Of a DNA stretch of 9,720 bases, positions 1 through 7,115 are shown piece by piece. The stretch is taken from positions 1 through 9,720 of the forward strand of contig JAEELC010000162.1 of NCBI GenBank assembly GCA_016288675.1, read 5' to 3'. The translations under genes and the position numbers were made by a program. The notes below the pieces were generated by a model. It did no database searches and was not told the DNA's origin. It was given only the letters and a program-made list of their open reading frames with translations. Positions within the stretch are counted from its first letter, which is position 1. Each line of letters opens with the position of its first letter. The DNA is from Acholeplasmatales bacterium (GTDB taxonomy: Bacteria; Bacillota_I; Bacilli_A; Acholeplasmatales; Anaeroplasmataceae).

Positions 1-14
1 AAATATTACATAAC

Positions 15-43
15 AATTTACTCTTCCTTTTTATACTTGTCAA
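15..43 (-). promoter_or_regulatory. Putative sigma-A promoter reading out of the left edge
   Basis: On the minus strand a perfect -35 box TTGACA (38-43) is followed after 17 bases by TAAATT (15-20), which matches the -10 consensus at four of six positions. It lies downstream of the last gene and its terminator and points leftward, so it probably drives the next gene beyond the window. The ideal spacing and perfect -35 make it credible, but the -10 is imperfect and the gene it would serve cannot be seen. Confidence 0.5.
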
Positions 44-102
44 TACTTTTTTAAGTTTTATCGAAAAGCTGTTTTATATATAAAAAGATAGCATAATTTA
101 GG

Positions 103-128
103 AAAATAAGGTTTTTATGCCTTATTTT
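103..128. terminator. Hairpin terminator after the HAD gene
   Basis: A perfect 9-base inverted repeat (aaataagg-type arms at 103-111 and 120-128) encloses an 8-base loop. It begins 18 bases after the TAG stop of the HAD gene. On the minus strand the 3' arm ends in TTATTTT, with an A-rich run before the stem. On the plus strand the stem is followed by an even longer T tract (125-137, one G inside). It can therefore act in both directions. The stem is AT-rich and its GC core is only two pairs, so strength is uncertain. The rest of bases 1-146 holds no gene that I can see. Confidence 0.6.
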
Positions 129-146
129 TTGTTTTTTAATATTTTT

Positions 147-1343
147 CTACTTATTATGATATAAATCGTATAATATTGCTTTACTTACACCGTCATTATC
201 GTTTGAATCTGTAATGTAATCTGCATATTCTTTTACTACATCACTGGCGTTATCAACTGCTATACTAAATCCTGTTGTTTCAAACATTGCTATATCGTTG
301 ATACCGTTTCCAATTGCAATAGTATTTTTTAACGGAATATTGTAATAGTCACAAACTTCTTTTACTCCTACTCCTTTGTTTACCTTTGAATTCCCAATAG
401 TAAACCACATTTCATAGTAATCATCTTCTTTGATATTAAGAATTGACAAGTTAGGATCATTTTTAACATATTTCATTAATTCTTCAACTAAATTTGCTTT
501 TTCATCAATTATCATACAAGTAGATATACTTAATGATTTAATTTGTTCTTTATATTTATCTTTGTCTAGTAGTATTTGACTATCATTTCTTAAATTTTTA
601 GACACATAATCATTTTTAGCATCTCCTACTACTACTCTAACATCATTTTCATAAGCAAAATCTATTAGTTTATATAAATTTGATGGATTTATACATTTAT
701 TAAATATAACTTTATTGTTTTCTCTGTCATATACTTCTCCGCCATTGAATGACACTATAATTGAACTTGCATTACTATCCATTGATATCTTTATAGAATG
801 ATATCTTGGTCTTGATGTACAAATAACAACTTTGTGTCCTGCTTGTTTAGCTAATTCAATAGTTTCTTTGTTCTTTTCACTAATTACTTCTTGGGAATTT
901 ACTAGTGTTTCATCACCATCAATAAAGTATATCCTTTTATCTACATTTTTAATCTTTTTTAGTAGCTTGTTTTTATTTCTTATTATTTCTATATCAAGTT
1001 TACTTAAGAATTTATATATTCCTTCATATTTCTTTTTAAATGGGATATATATAATTATTGGTTTTCTATTATAATGTACAAAATGTTTTTTTAATCTTAA
1101 CAATTCACTATCTTCATAGTTATCTTTTGTGTAATAGTATGTAAATAATGCTGCTGTTTTATCAATATAACTTCTTGAAAATTTGCTTAAGTCGTATGAG
1201 AATCTAAATGGCATTATTTCTATGTTAGAATCTAAAAGATTTTCACTAATAAACTTTTCATCATCTTCGATTACCATTACTATCTTTTTATTATGATTTT
1301 TATGCATTTCATTATACACGTCATAATCTTCCATAAAAATCAC
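147..1343 (-). CDS. Cof-like HAD hydrolase with an unassigned N-terminal domain
   Basis: Predicted cytoplasmic phosphatase of the HAD superfamily, Cof/sugar-phosphatase type, in residues about 136-398. Visible motifs are the nucleophile DGDET (D142 and D144), motif II CTSR (T176-S177), motif III lysine NKG (K323) and motif IV GNGIND (residues 345-350). In most Cof proteins motif IV reads GDxxND, so the first acidic residue is Asn (N346) here while D350 remains; activity is likely but not certain. Residues 1-135 precede the usual start of a Cof protein (about 270 residues) and resemble nothing I recognise; they look like an alpha/beta domain. The start given is GTG, whose GTGA overlaps the Nudix stop by three bases. 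An ATG at 1332-1334 has a better ribosome-binding stretch (AAGTGAGTGAT) and is equally possible. The substrate could be a phosphorylated intermediate of the neighbouring pathway, which is inference. Confidence 0.85.
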   Translation of the reverse strand: MIFMEDYDVYNEMHKNHNKKIVMVIEDDEKFISENLLDSNIEIMPFRFSYDLSKFSRSYIDKTAALFTYYYTKDNYEDSELLRLKKHFVHYNRKPIIIYIPFKKKYEGIYKFLSKLDIEIIRNKNKLLKKIKNVDKRIYFIDGDETLVNSQEVISEKNKETIELAKQAGHKVVICTSRPRYHSIKISMDSNASSIIVSFNGGEVYDRENNKVIFNKCINPSNLYKLIDFAYENDVRVVVGDAKNDYVSKNLRNDSQILLDKDKYKEQIKSLSISTCMIIDEKANLVEELMKYVKNDPNLSILNIKEDDYYEMWFTIGNSKVNKGVGVKEVCDYYNIPLKNTIAIGNGINDIAMFETTGFSIAVDNASDVVKEYADYITDSNDNDGVSKAILYDLYHNK

Positions 1344-1858
1344 TCACTTATTTGTTTTAAATATTCTTCTAATGCTTCAATCATCTCAGGTGCAATGATT
1401 TTGTTTTTCTTATGATTTGGAATATTTTCTCTGATTATATCTATAGCTTCATTTAAATCTAATTCAACAATTGTATAATGTTGTTCAATTTCAGATTCTG
1501 TATAATTTGTTTTACTTAAATCTGGTTGCTTATCTGTTTCAATTACATAGTAATTAATTTCAGTTTTTCTATTTACTCCAGCTTCTGGATAATCTTTGTT
1601 TTTATAAGTTATTCTATAGAATACCCTTTTAATATCACTATCATCAATTTCAATTCCAGATTCTTCTAAAATTTCTCTTTTTAAACATTCATTCAACGTT
1701 TCATTTTCTTCTACATGTCCACCAATATATTGGTAACAACCATCTTCATTTCCAATTAATAATTTATTTCCATTAATAATTAAAGCTTTTGTTCTTACCA
1801 CTGTTTCTGTGATTTCATCATCTCTTAAGTTATCATAGTTAAAAATTGTTTCTTTCAT
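1340..1858 (-). CDS. Nudix hydrolase
   Basis: Cytoplasmic Nudix-family pyrophosphohydrolase that would cleave a nucleoside diphosphate linked to some group X. Residues 47-69 fit the Nudix box GX5EX7REUXEEXGU exactly, including the metal-binding R61-E62 and E65-E66. The 172-residue length is normal. Residues 20-46 supply the leading beta strands and the GGH turn. Nothing in the sequence fixes the substrate, so it could be a house-cleaning enzyme, a sugar-nucleotide hydrolase or a pathway enzyme. The ATG start follows AAGAGGA (1866-1872) at 7 bases. It is the first gene after a 51-base gap holding a good promoter, and its TGA stop overlaps the start of the HAD gene, so these two probably form a sub-operon. 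Confidence 0.9.
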   Translation of the reverse strand: MKETIFNYDNLRDDEITETVVRTKALIINGNKLLIGNEDGCYQYIGGHVEENETLNECLKREILEESGIEIDDSDIKRVFYRITYKNKDYPEAGVNRKTEINYYVIETDKQPDLSKTNYTESEIEQHYTIVELDLNEAIDIIRENIPNHKKNKIIAPEMIEALEEYLKQISE

Positions 1859-1884
1859 TGTTGGTTCCTCTTTTCTATAGTTCT

Positions 1885-1912
1885 ATTATACCATACAAAT
1901 TTTCGATGTCTA
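1885..1912 (-). promoter_or_regulatory. Internal promoter upstream of the Nudix gene
   Basis: In the only sizeable gap between genes, the minus strand carries TAGACA (1907-1912, five of six matches to the -35 box), a 16-base spacer and a perfect TATAAT (1885-1890). The -10 box is preceded by TGG, giving an extended -10 (TGnTATAAT). Transcription would begin near 1878, about 20 bases before the Nudix start and just upstream of its ribosome-binding site. The -35 box overlaps the stop codon of the upstream P-loop kinase gene. I see no terminator in the gap, so read-through from the main operon is also likely. Confidence 0.65.
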
Positions 1913-2515
1913 TCTTCTTTTTGATAGAATTTGAATATTCATAATATTTGTCATTTCTTCAGGTGTGTTATTTGATGAATTTAATTCTATGTGTTCTAAA
2001 TTGAATTTTTTATATAATTCTATCCAAAGTTTTCTTTCCCATTCTCTTTGAGAAAGTGCATCTTCAAATGAATTAGCACGTAATTCTCTTTCTCCTCTTT
2101 CATATCTTAATACAGCTCTTTTATATAAATCTTCTTCTGAGCATATAATATGAGAAGCAATTACTCTTGTTCCTTTTTCTAATAAAGCTTCAATAAAATA
2201 ATCTGATATTGGGGTAACATACATTAAATCTGCCTCACCGTTAACAAAATCTCTTCCTCTTTGTAATGCATAATGAATATCATGTATTAATTTTTGTTTA
2301 GCTTCTAAAGTATCAATTATTTTATTATCTACTACCTCAGATGGTACCTTTTGAAATCTTTGTTCAAAAGGTACATCTAGTTCTTTTGCACATTCATCAA
2401 ACGCTTCAACTCTTCTATATGCGCAATAATCTGTATTTTCTTTTACAAATCTTTTAACAAATGTTGTTTTACCACTGGCAGATGCCCCACCTATTAAAAC
2501 TATCTCTTTTGTCAT
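1910..2515 (-). CDS. Small P-loop kinase-like ATPase (AAA_33 type)
   Basis: Single-domain P-loop protein of 201 residues. The Walker A motif GGASASGKTT lies at residues 9-18, directly after the first beta strand, as in gluconate-kinase-like, zeta-toxin-like and AAA_33 nucleotide or small-molecule kinases. Residues 116-133 resemble the late strand and following helix of that fold (VIASHIICSEEDLYKR). The arginine-rich stretch at residues 133-146 would be the lid contacting the ATP phosphates. The acceptor substrate is unknown. The ATG start is supported by AGAGAGG (2521-2527) five bases upstream, and the methyltransferase stop lies 11 bases before it. Placement at the end of the main block, ahead of a Nudix and a HAD gene, fits a kinase acting on a pathway intermediate, but that is inference. 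The gene contains a notable hairpin at 2340-2377. Confidence 0.8.
   Translation of the reverse strand: MTKEIVLIGGASASGKTTFVKRFVKENTDYCAYRRVEAFDECAKELDVPFEQRFQKVPSEVVDNKIIDTLEAKQKLIHDIHYALQRGRDFVNGEADLMYVTPISDYFIEALLEKGTRVIASHIICSEEDLYKRAVLRYERGERELRANSFEDALSQREWERKLWIELYKKFNLEHIELNSSNNTPEEMTNIMNIQILSKRR
2340..2377 (-). repeat. Perfect 12-bp inverted repeat inside the P-loop kinase gene
   Basis: Arms at 2344-2355 and 2363-2374 (GTACCTTTTGAA and its complement) pair perfectly around a 7-base loop. After a single-base bulge at 2343, three more pairs form (2340-2342 with 2375-2377), giving 15 pairs in all. It sits within codons 47-59, and no T run follows on either strand, so it does not look like a normal terminator. 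Confidence 0.75.
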
Positions 2516-2526
2516 ATAACCCTCTC

Positions 2527-3654
2527 TTAATTGTTGCTTTTAATATATTCTGCAAATTCATCGTCAGGTGAATCTACTGTTTTTGAAAAACTATCATAGA
2601 ATCTATATAGTTTCTCTATTTCAACCTTTTCTTCTTTTTGTATTTCTTCAAATTTATTTTTAATTCTATTACCTAGTTCTCCTGTATAAAAAATTGTATC
2701 TTTTCTTAATCTTGATATGATATGTGTTCCTAAGGCATATATTTTTTCTGATTCTAAATCTTTTTTTCTTACCAATTTTCTTAGTTCTTCTAATACAGTA
2801 TCAGAAACGCTACCTTCTGTCAAATCAAATGCTGCAATTTCTTTATAATGATCAAAATATTTTAAATGAAATCCATACTCTTCAAATAGTTCAATTAATT
2901 CTATTAGATTTTGTTCTACTCTCCATCCTCCACCTTGGAATACAAATGCTCCGGTAGAACTTTGTGATAAAGATCTTCTTATCCAATTTAAGTAGAATCT
3001 AATTGAATTTTGACTCATTTCTAATAAAGCGTGGTTTGATACTACAATATCCATTGGAATTACTTCATTTCTTAGTTCCCATAATTTCCAATATGGAATA
3101 TGTAGACATTGTTTTTTTGTGTCTAATTTATCTATTACTAATTCGTTAATATCTTTTGAAATATGTTCAAATATTCTTGATTGTAATATATAAAATGATT
3201 GAGTTACATCAGTAGCAATATATTTATGTTTATCTTCTAGTAATAAACAACCTAATGTACCTGATCCTCCACCTATTTCAAATACTATATCACTATCATC
3301 TGTTAAAGCTGCTTCGATTAGTCTTTTTTCGCATATAGAAGCAATCATAGGTGCTTTAACTAAAAAACTCTTGTTACATTCCTTTTTTGTAAAATTGTAT
3401 ATATCTTTTGTTGTTTGTTTAAGCAAATTAAACTCTTCACTGGTTATTCCGCAGCATAATTTATGATAATGGCTTTCAAAGCTATTAGCATGCATACTAT
3501 CAATGTATCTATATATTTCTTCATCATATTGTATTCTGGTTGGAAAACCGCCATTTTCAAACACTTTTGCTTTAAAAGCTCTAATGAATCTATTTGATAA
3601 ATCTATTAATCCCTTAGATTCATTATTATTATATTCTTCAATTTTTAATGACAT
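2527..3654 (-). CDS. SAM-dependent methyltransferase (putative sugar O-methyltransferase-like)
   Basis: Probable class I Rossmann-fold methyltransferase of 375 residues. SAM-binding motif I is FEIGGGSGTLG (residues 125-135), followed by the acidic end of strand 2 at D149 (YIATDV). A strand-4 region DIVVSNHALLEM lies at 202-213, with the following helix NWIRRSL. The pattern EIGGG, then a D-containing strand, then an SN-x-x-EM segment and RRSL resembles the family named putative sugar O-methyltransferase, but the true acceptor is unknown. Residues 1-110 form a helical N-terminal region and 300-375 a charged, helix-rich tail. The start is well supported by AAAGGAGA (3663-3670) eight bases upstream, inside the end of the ABC ATPase gene, with three bases between the two genes. 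Within the operon it would be a tailoring enzyme, which is inference. Confidence 0.75.
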   Translation of the reverse strand: MSLKIEEYNNNESKGLIDLSNRFIRAFKAKVFENGGFPTRIQYDEEIYRYIDSMHANSFESHYHKLCCGITSEEFNLLKQTTKDIYNFTKKECNKSFLVKAPMIASICEKRLIEAALTDDSDIVFEIGGGSGTLGCLLLEDKHKYIATDVTQSFYILQSRIFEHISKDINELVIDKLDTKKQCLHIPYWKLWELRNEVIPMDIVVSNHALLEMSQNSIRFYLNWIRRSLSQSSTGAFVFQGGGWRVEQNLIELIELFEEYGFHLKYFDHYKEIAAFDLTEGSVSDTVLEELRKLVRKKDLESEKIYALGTHIISRLRKDTIFYTGELGNRIKNKFEEIQKEEKVEIEKLYRFYDSFSKTVDSPDDEFAEYIKSNN

Positions 3655-3657
3655 ATA

Positions 3658-4314
3658 CTACATCTCCTTTAACGTACATTTTTCTATTTCAAATATTCTA
3701 TCACATACTTTTTTAATTACTTTCTCTTCATGTGAAACTATTATTAATGTAATATTATTCTTACTAAGTTCTTTTATAGCTTTTATTATTTCTTTTTTGC
3801 TATTAATATCTAAGGCTGCTGTTGGTTCATCTAACATAATAACTTTAGGATCCATTAGCAATGTTCTAATAATTGCTATTCTTTGCTTTTGACCTCCAGA
3901 TAATTCATATGGATAATGATTTTTCTTGTTTAATAATCCATATTTATCCAGCCTTGCTTCAGCCATATTTATTGCTTCTAATTTATCTATTTTTTTAACT
4001 TTAGTTAGGGCTATAGTTAAATTTTCTAACACATTTAAGTGTTCAAATAAATTATATTCTTGAAATACTATTCCAACATCCTTTCTTAATTTGGTTGGCT
4101 CTATTTTAGTAATATCTAAACCGTTATATTTAATAGTTCCTTCCTCAAAATTAAGTAATCTATCAATGCATTTTAAAAGTGTTGTTTTACCATTGCCACT
4201 TTTACCGACAATTCCTATTGCTTCTCCCCTTTTGATTTTAATATTAACATTCTTTAATATTTCCTCATCATATTTTTTAGAAAGATTTGTAATTTCAATT
4301 ATATAATCATTCAT
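3658..4314 (-). CDS. Polar amino acid ABC transporter ATPase (GlnQ-like)
   Basis: ATP-hydrolysing subunit of an ABC transporter, acting at the cytoplasmic face of the membrane with the adjacent permease. All motifs are intact: Walker A GKSGNGKTT (37-45), Q-loop Q85 in FQEYNLF, signature LSGGQ (138-142), Walker B VIMLDE (158-163), D-loop (166-169) and switch H195. Sequence style and gene order (binding protein, permease, ATPase) fit the polar amino acid importer family (GlnQ/HisP). At 218 residues it is slightly shorter than the usual 240 or so, mainly at the C-terminus. One base separates its ATG from the permease TAA stop (TAATATG), and AAGGAAGTG upstream serves as ribosome-binding site. The cargo could be a pathway precursor or an unrelated amino acid. 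Confidence 0.93.
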   Translation of the reverse strand: MNDYIIEITNLSKKYDEEILKNVNIKIKRGEAIGIVGKSGNGKTTLLKCIDRLLNFEEGTIKYNGLDITKIEPTKLRKDVGIVFQEYNLFEHLNVLENLTIALTKVKKIDKLEAINMAEARLDKYGLLNKKNHYPYELSGGQKQRIAIIRTLLMDPKVIMLDEPTAALDINSKKEIIKAIKELSKNNITLIIVSHEEKVIKKVCDRIFEIEKCTLKEM

Positions 4315-4315
4315 A

Positions 4316-5086
4316 TTATTGCACTTCCTTTTTATTTATTTTTTTATAAAGTAAGTCTAATAGCTTACTAACTATTAAACATATTAAATAATAAACAGCG
4401 GCAGCAAAAATAAGTGGGAAGAACGCTTCATATGTTCTATTTCTAATTAATTCACTTGCTCTAGTTAAATCCATTACAGATATAAATCCAACAATGCTTG
4501 TTAGTTTAATAACTGCTACTATTTCGTTCTTATAAGCAGGTATTGCTGATGTTAGCATTTGAGGTATCAGTATATATATTAATGTCTGAAATTTAGTAAA
4601 CCCTAAAGAATATGCTGATAATTTTTGGTTATGATTTATTGATTCATAAGCTCCTCTATATATTTCTGCAACATATGCTGATAAATAAATAGAAAATACT
4701 ATTATCGCTACAAACATAGGGCTAATATTAACTCTTGCAAATAATACATAGTAAAATATCAATAATAACACTGTTATTGGAGTTCCTTGTAAAATACTAA
4801 TATAGGCTTTGGATAAAACTTTTATTAGTTTAATATTACATAATCTACCCAAACATACTAGTACGGATAAAGAAGAACCTATTATTACTGATGTAAATGA
4901 TATTATTAATGTTGCATATAATCCGTTAAGTAATAATAAATACCTCTGTTCATCAATAATGGTTCTTCTAAAACTAATTGATAGTTTATTTAGTAAATCA
5001 AAAATAGATTCTTTATTAATACATAATACAAATAATCCGATTAATACGATTAATATATTTATTAATACTTTCTTTTTTTTGTTCAT
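4316..5086 (-). CDS. Polar amino acid ABC transporter permease (HisM/GlnP-type)
   Basis: Integral membrane subunit of 256 residues. Hydrophobic segments are visible at about 7-23, 58-79, 101-116, 122-140, 186-205 and 222-245. The cytoplasmic EAA loop that docks on the ATPase is recognisable at about 155-176 (SLGFTKFQTLIYILIPQ). GTPITVLLLIFYY (101-113) is the hallmark of His/Glu/Gln permeases. An extra N-terminal membrane segment and linker (1-50) come before the usual family start; as I recall, permeases paired with lobe-swapped binding proteins share this, but I cannot check it. The gene starts 6 bases after the binding-protein stop, behind a weak AGTAGG site, and ends one base before the ATPase start. 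A single permease suggests a homodimer. Confidence 0.92.
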   Translation of the reverse strand: MNKKKKVLINILIVLIGLFVLCINKESIFDLLNKLSISFRRTIIDEQRYLLLLNGLYATLIISFTSVIIGSSLSVLVCLGRLCNIKLIKVLSKAYISILQGTPITVLLLIFYYVLFARVNISPMFVAIIVFSIYLSAYVAEIYRGAYESINHNQKLSAYSLGFTKFQTLIYILIPQMLTSAIPAYKNEIVAVIKLTSIVGFISVMDLTRASELIRNRTYEAFFPLIFAAAVYYLICLIVSKLLDLLYKKINKKEVQ

Positions 5087-5092
5087 ATTAAC

Positions 5093-5878
5093 CTACTTTC
5101 TTGTTACAACTACTATTCCACCTGTATAGTCTGGATGTGTAAATAAAACAGATTTAAGTCTTTCTTCAGTAACGATTATAGAAGAACCAGCCATATCTAC
5201 TTTTTTAGATATTAGCGCTGGTATTACACCATCAAAACTCATATCTATTACTTCTAATTTATATCCTAATTCATTACATACATATCCAATAATATCAATA
5301 TCATATCCTACGATTTGATTATTTTTAATGTATGAGAATGGAGCGACACTAGCAACTGTAGCAAATTTAATTGTTTTCTTTTTATTTCTACTGTCATATT
5401 TTTCTAGTTCTTTTTTTTCTTCATCGTTGCCCATCCATTTTTCTTCAAAATTTTTATAGATTCCTTCTTGTTCCATTTTAATTAGAACTTCATCTATATC
5501 TTTTTTAAGATTTTTTAAATCTGGAGACATTGCAAATGCGTAACTATCGTGTGTTAGCAATTCATCTAACACTTTTAATTGGTCATTATTTTTTAATATT
5601 TCTTTTGCTAATGGTTCATCAGTTAAAAATCCATCAATCTTACCTGATAATAATGCTGATACTTGATCACTATATGAACTATAGTAACTAGTTTGTACAT
5701 TTTGTAATCTATTTTGTATTATTTTATCGTATTCACTAGCTGTGTAAATCCCTACGTTTGAATTTTCTAAATCATCAACACTATTAATTGGTTTTAATTC
5801 ACTTCTACATCCAAATAGCACAATTGATGATAGTAGAATTATCATTATTTTAATCATTTTTACTTCTTTTTTTAACAT
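5093..5878 (-). CDS. Amino acid ABC transporter binding lipoprotein with swapped lobe order
   Basis: Extracellular lipid-anchored solute-binding protein of the SBP_bac_3 family. A basic N-terminus, hydrophobic stretch 11-22 and lipobox LFGC place the lipidated cysteine at C24. The order of the two halves is reversed. Residues 31-150 match what is normally the second half (SVDDLENSNVGIYTAS, then SGKIDGFLTDEP, then the EGIYKNFEEKW end). Residues 168-260 match what is normally the first half (APFSYIKNNQIVGYDID, DGVIPALISKKVDM, TEERLKSVLFTHPDY). Each half occurs once and the total of 261 residues is that of one ordinary protein, so this is best read as a circular permutation, not a broken gene. 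D87 and R240 stand where amino-acid-binding members hold the ligand amino and carboxyl groups. The start at 5878 is favoured by AGAGAGG nine bases upstream; it overlaps the ligase gene by 29 bases. Confidence 0.88.
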   Translation of the reverse strand: MLKKEVKMIKIMIILLSSIVLFGCRSELKPINSVDDLENSNVGIYTASEYDKIIQNRLQNVQTSYYSSYSDQVSALLSGKIDGFLTDEPLAKEILKNNDQLKVLDELLTHDSYAFAMSPDLKNLKKDIDEVLIKMEQEGIYKNFEEKWMGNDEEKKELEKYDSRNKKKTIKFATVASVAPFSYIKNNQIVGYDIDIIGYVCNELGYKLEVIDMSFDGVIPALISKKVDMAGSSIIVTEERLKSVLFTHPDYTGGIVVVTRK

Positions 5879-7115
5879 TTGTATTTTCCTCTCTTTGTTC
5901 TTTCTCTGTATTTATTACAAAGTTGTTATAAATATTTCTCATTATTTCCATTGTTTTTCTTGGTGATGCTGATTGAACCATTACCCATCCTGAAGCATCC
6001 GTTCCAACTCTTCTTTTTGTCACAACGTCATTTTCTTTAACGTACATTTCTCCATCTACAAATCCTGGAACTTGTTTTAATTCATCAATAGATGTAATCA
6101 TTGTTATTTTACCTTCTTTATTAGGTAAATAGATATCACCAGGACAAGTTATTTCTTTTTTGTAATTTAGCGTTACTGGATTATGTACCGCTATATCAAT
6201 TAATGTATCAAAGATATTAAATCCTCTTGATACACTAATATTTTTTGTTGTTTGGCACCCTGGGAATCTCCATCCCATTTCTGATGCAATTATTTCTCCA
6301 TCATTTGATACAAAAACTTCTATTGTCATAGCTCCATTCTTTAAATTCATCCCGTCTACTATCTTTTGAATGTATTCTTTTGGGTTTTCTTTAAAGAACT
6401 TTGGATAATGAATTAATTGCATATGGCAATTTAAACCACCGTTTATTGACGCTTTTATAGTAGAGCCGGGTATATATGTTAGATAAGAATCTAATACTTT
6501 TCCATCTTGCACTAGTGACTCTATCGACCACTCATGAGCATTTGTAAACTGCTCAACCATATATTTATCTGGTGTAATCTCTACTGGTAAATTATCAATA
6601 TCCTCAATTGAATCAATCATATATACTTCAAACGAATTCATTTCATCTTTTGGCTTAAATACTATTCTTTGGCATCTCATTTCTTTAAAAAATTCAAGTA
6701 TGTCTCTTTTAGATTCAACTGGTCTATATTCAACTGTTTTTAATCCGATTTCTCTAAATTTATCTTTCATATTCACTTTATTTCTTACCCACTTAACTTG
6801 TTGTTCACTTAAGCATTCTAAATTTAATGCTCTAGCTATTTTATTTGAGTATTCCATATAGTATTCAGAATCATTTAAGAAATAATCAATTTTGTATCCT
6901 TTAGTATTTAACCAATTCTTAAATATTTGAACTTGTTGCTCAAAATCCGATTCATAAGAAAATTGATAAAAATCATTATATTTATCTAAATATTTTCTAC
7001 TGAAAAATCTACGACTCTTATCCGCTCTGATAAAGATTACGTTAATATCTTTTCTATTTCTTAGTTCATATGATAATTGAGAATCATACTCTTCGAAGTA
7101 TAATAGTGTTTTCAT
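5850..7115 (-). CDS. ATP-grasp carboxylate-amine ligase (L-amino acid ligase/BacD-like)
   Basis: Predicted cytoplasmic ligase of 421 residues joining a carboxylate to an amine through an acyl phosphate. The N-terminal pre-ATP-grasp domain covers about 1-110. The ATP-grasp core spans 111-290, with RNKVNMKDKF (111-120), the nucleotide-binding VFKPKDE (152-158), VEQF with E196 (187-196), and the metal ligands E266 and E279 in TIEVFV and SEMGWRFPG. The segment at about 325-400 resembles the LAL_C2 domain of L-amino acid ligases such as BacD, with a GKITMI strand and a DGEMYVKENDVV turn. A charged tail (403-421) ends the protein and its gene overlaps the binding-protein gene by 29 bases. The start shares one base with the upstream stop (TAATG) and has AAGGAG nine bases before it. 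The substrates are unknown; dipeptide formation is the best guess, and another amide or ester bond is possible. Confidence 0.8.
   Translation of the reverse strand: MKTLLYFEEYDSQLSYELRNRKDINVIFIRADKSRRFFSRKYLDKYNDFYQFSYESDFEQQVQIFKNWLNTKGYKIDYFLNDSEYYMEYSNKIARALNLECLSEQQVKWVRNKVNMKDKFREIGLKTVEYRPVESKRDILEFFKEMRCQRIVFKPKDEMNSFEVYMIDSIEDIDNLPVEITPDKYMVEQFTNAHEWSIESLVQDGKVLDSYLTYIPGSTIKASINGGLNCHMQLIHYPKFFKENPKEYIQKIVDGMNLKNGAMTIEVFVSNDGEIIASEMGWRFPGCQTTKNISVSRGFNIFDTLIDIAVHNPVTLNYKKEITCPGDIYLPNKEGKITMITSIDELKQVPGFVDGEMYVKENDVVTKRRVGTDASGWVMVQSASPRKTMEIMRNIYNNFVINTEKEQREENTNVKKRSKND
5888..5894 (-). promoter_or_regulatory. Ribosome-binding site deciding the lipoprotein start
   Basis: AGAGAGG on the minus strand, nine bases before the ATG at 5878, lies inside the 3' end of the ligase gene. 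A second in-frame ATG at 5855-5857 is preceded only by the weaker AGAAG, so the longer start with its basic residues MLKKEVK ahead of the signal segment is preferred. Confidence 0.6.

Noticed and set aside
1340..1342. UGA read as tryptophan (Mollicutes code), suggested by the very low GC
   Set aside because: Tryptophans in the conserved proteins are encoded by TGG, no reading frame needs TGA read-through, and the Nudix gene ends naturally at TGA after a complete domain.
3503..3892. A 129-codon open frame on the plus strand
   Set aside because: It lies antisense across the methyltransferase and ABC ATPase genes, both of which have clear motifs, and its translation is low-complexity hydrophobic sequence typical of reverse reading of AT-rich genes.
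4809..5129. A 106-codon open frame on the plus strand
   Set aside because: It is antisense to the permease and the end of the binding-protein gene and has no recognisable motif. Other short plus-strand frames (832-1074, 2724-2957, 4091-4306, 8007-8210) were rejected for the same reason.
5093..5878. Binding-protein gene as a truncated or frameshifted pseudogene
   Set aside because: Both lobes are present once, in a single unbroken frame with an intact lipoprotein signal, and the operon partners are intact, so permutation explains it better.
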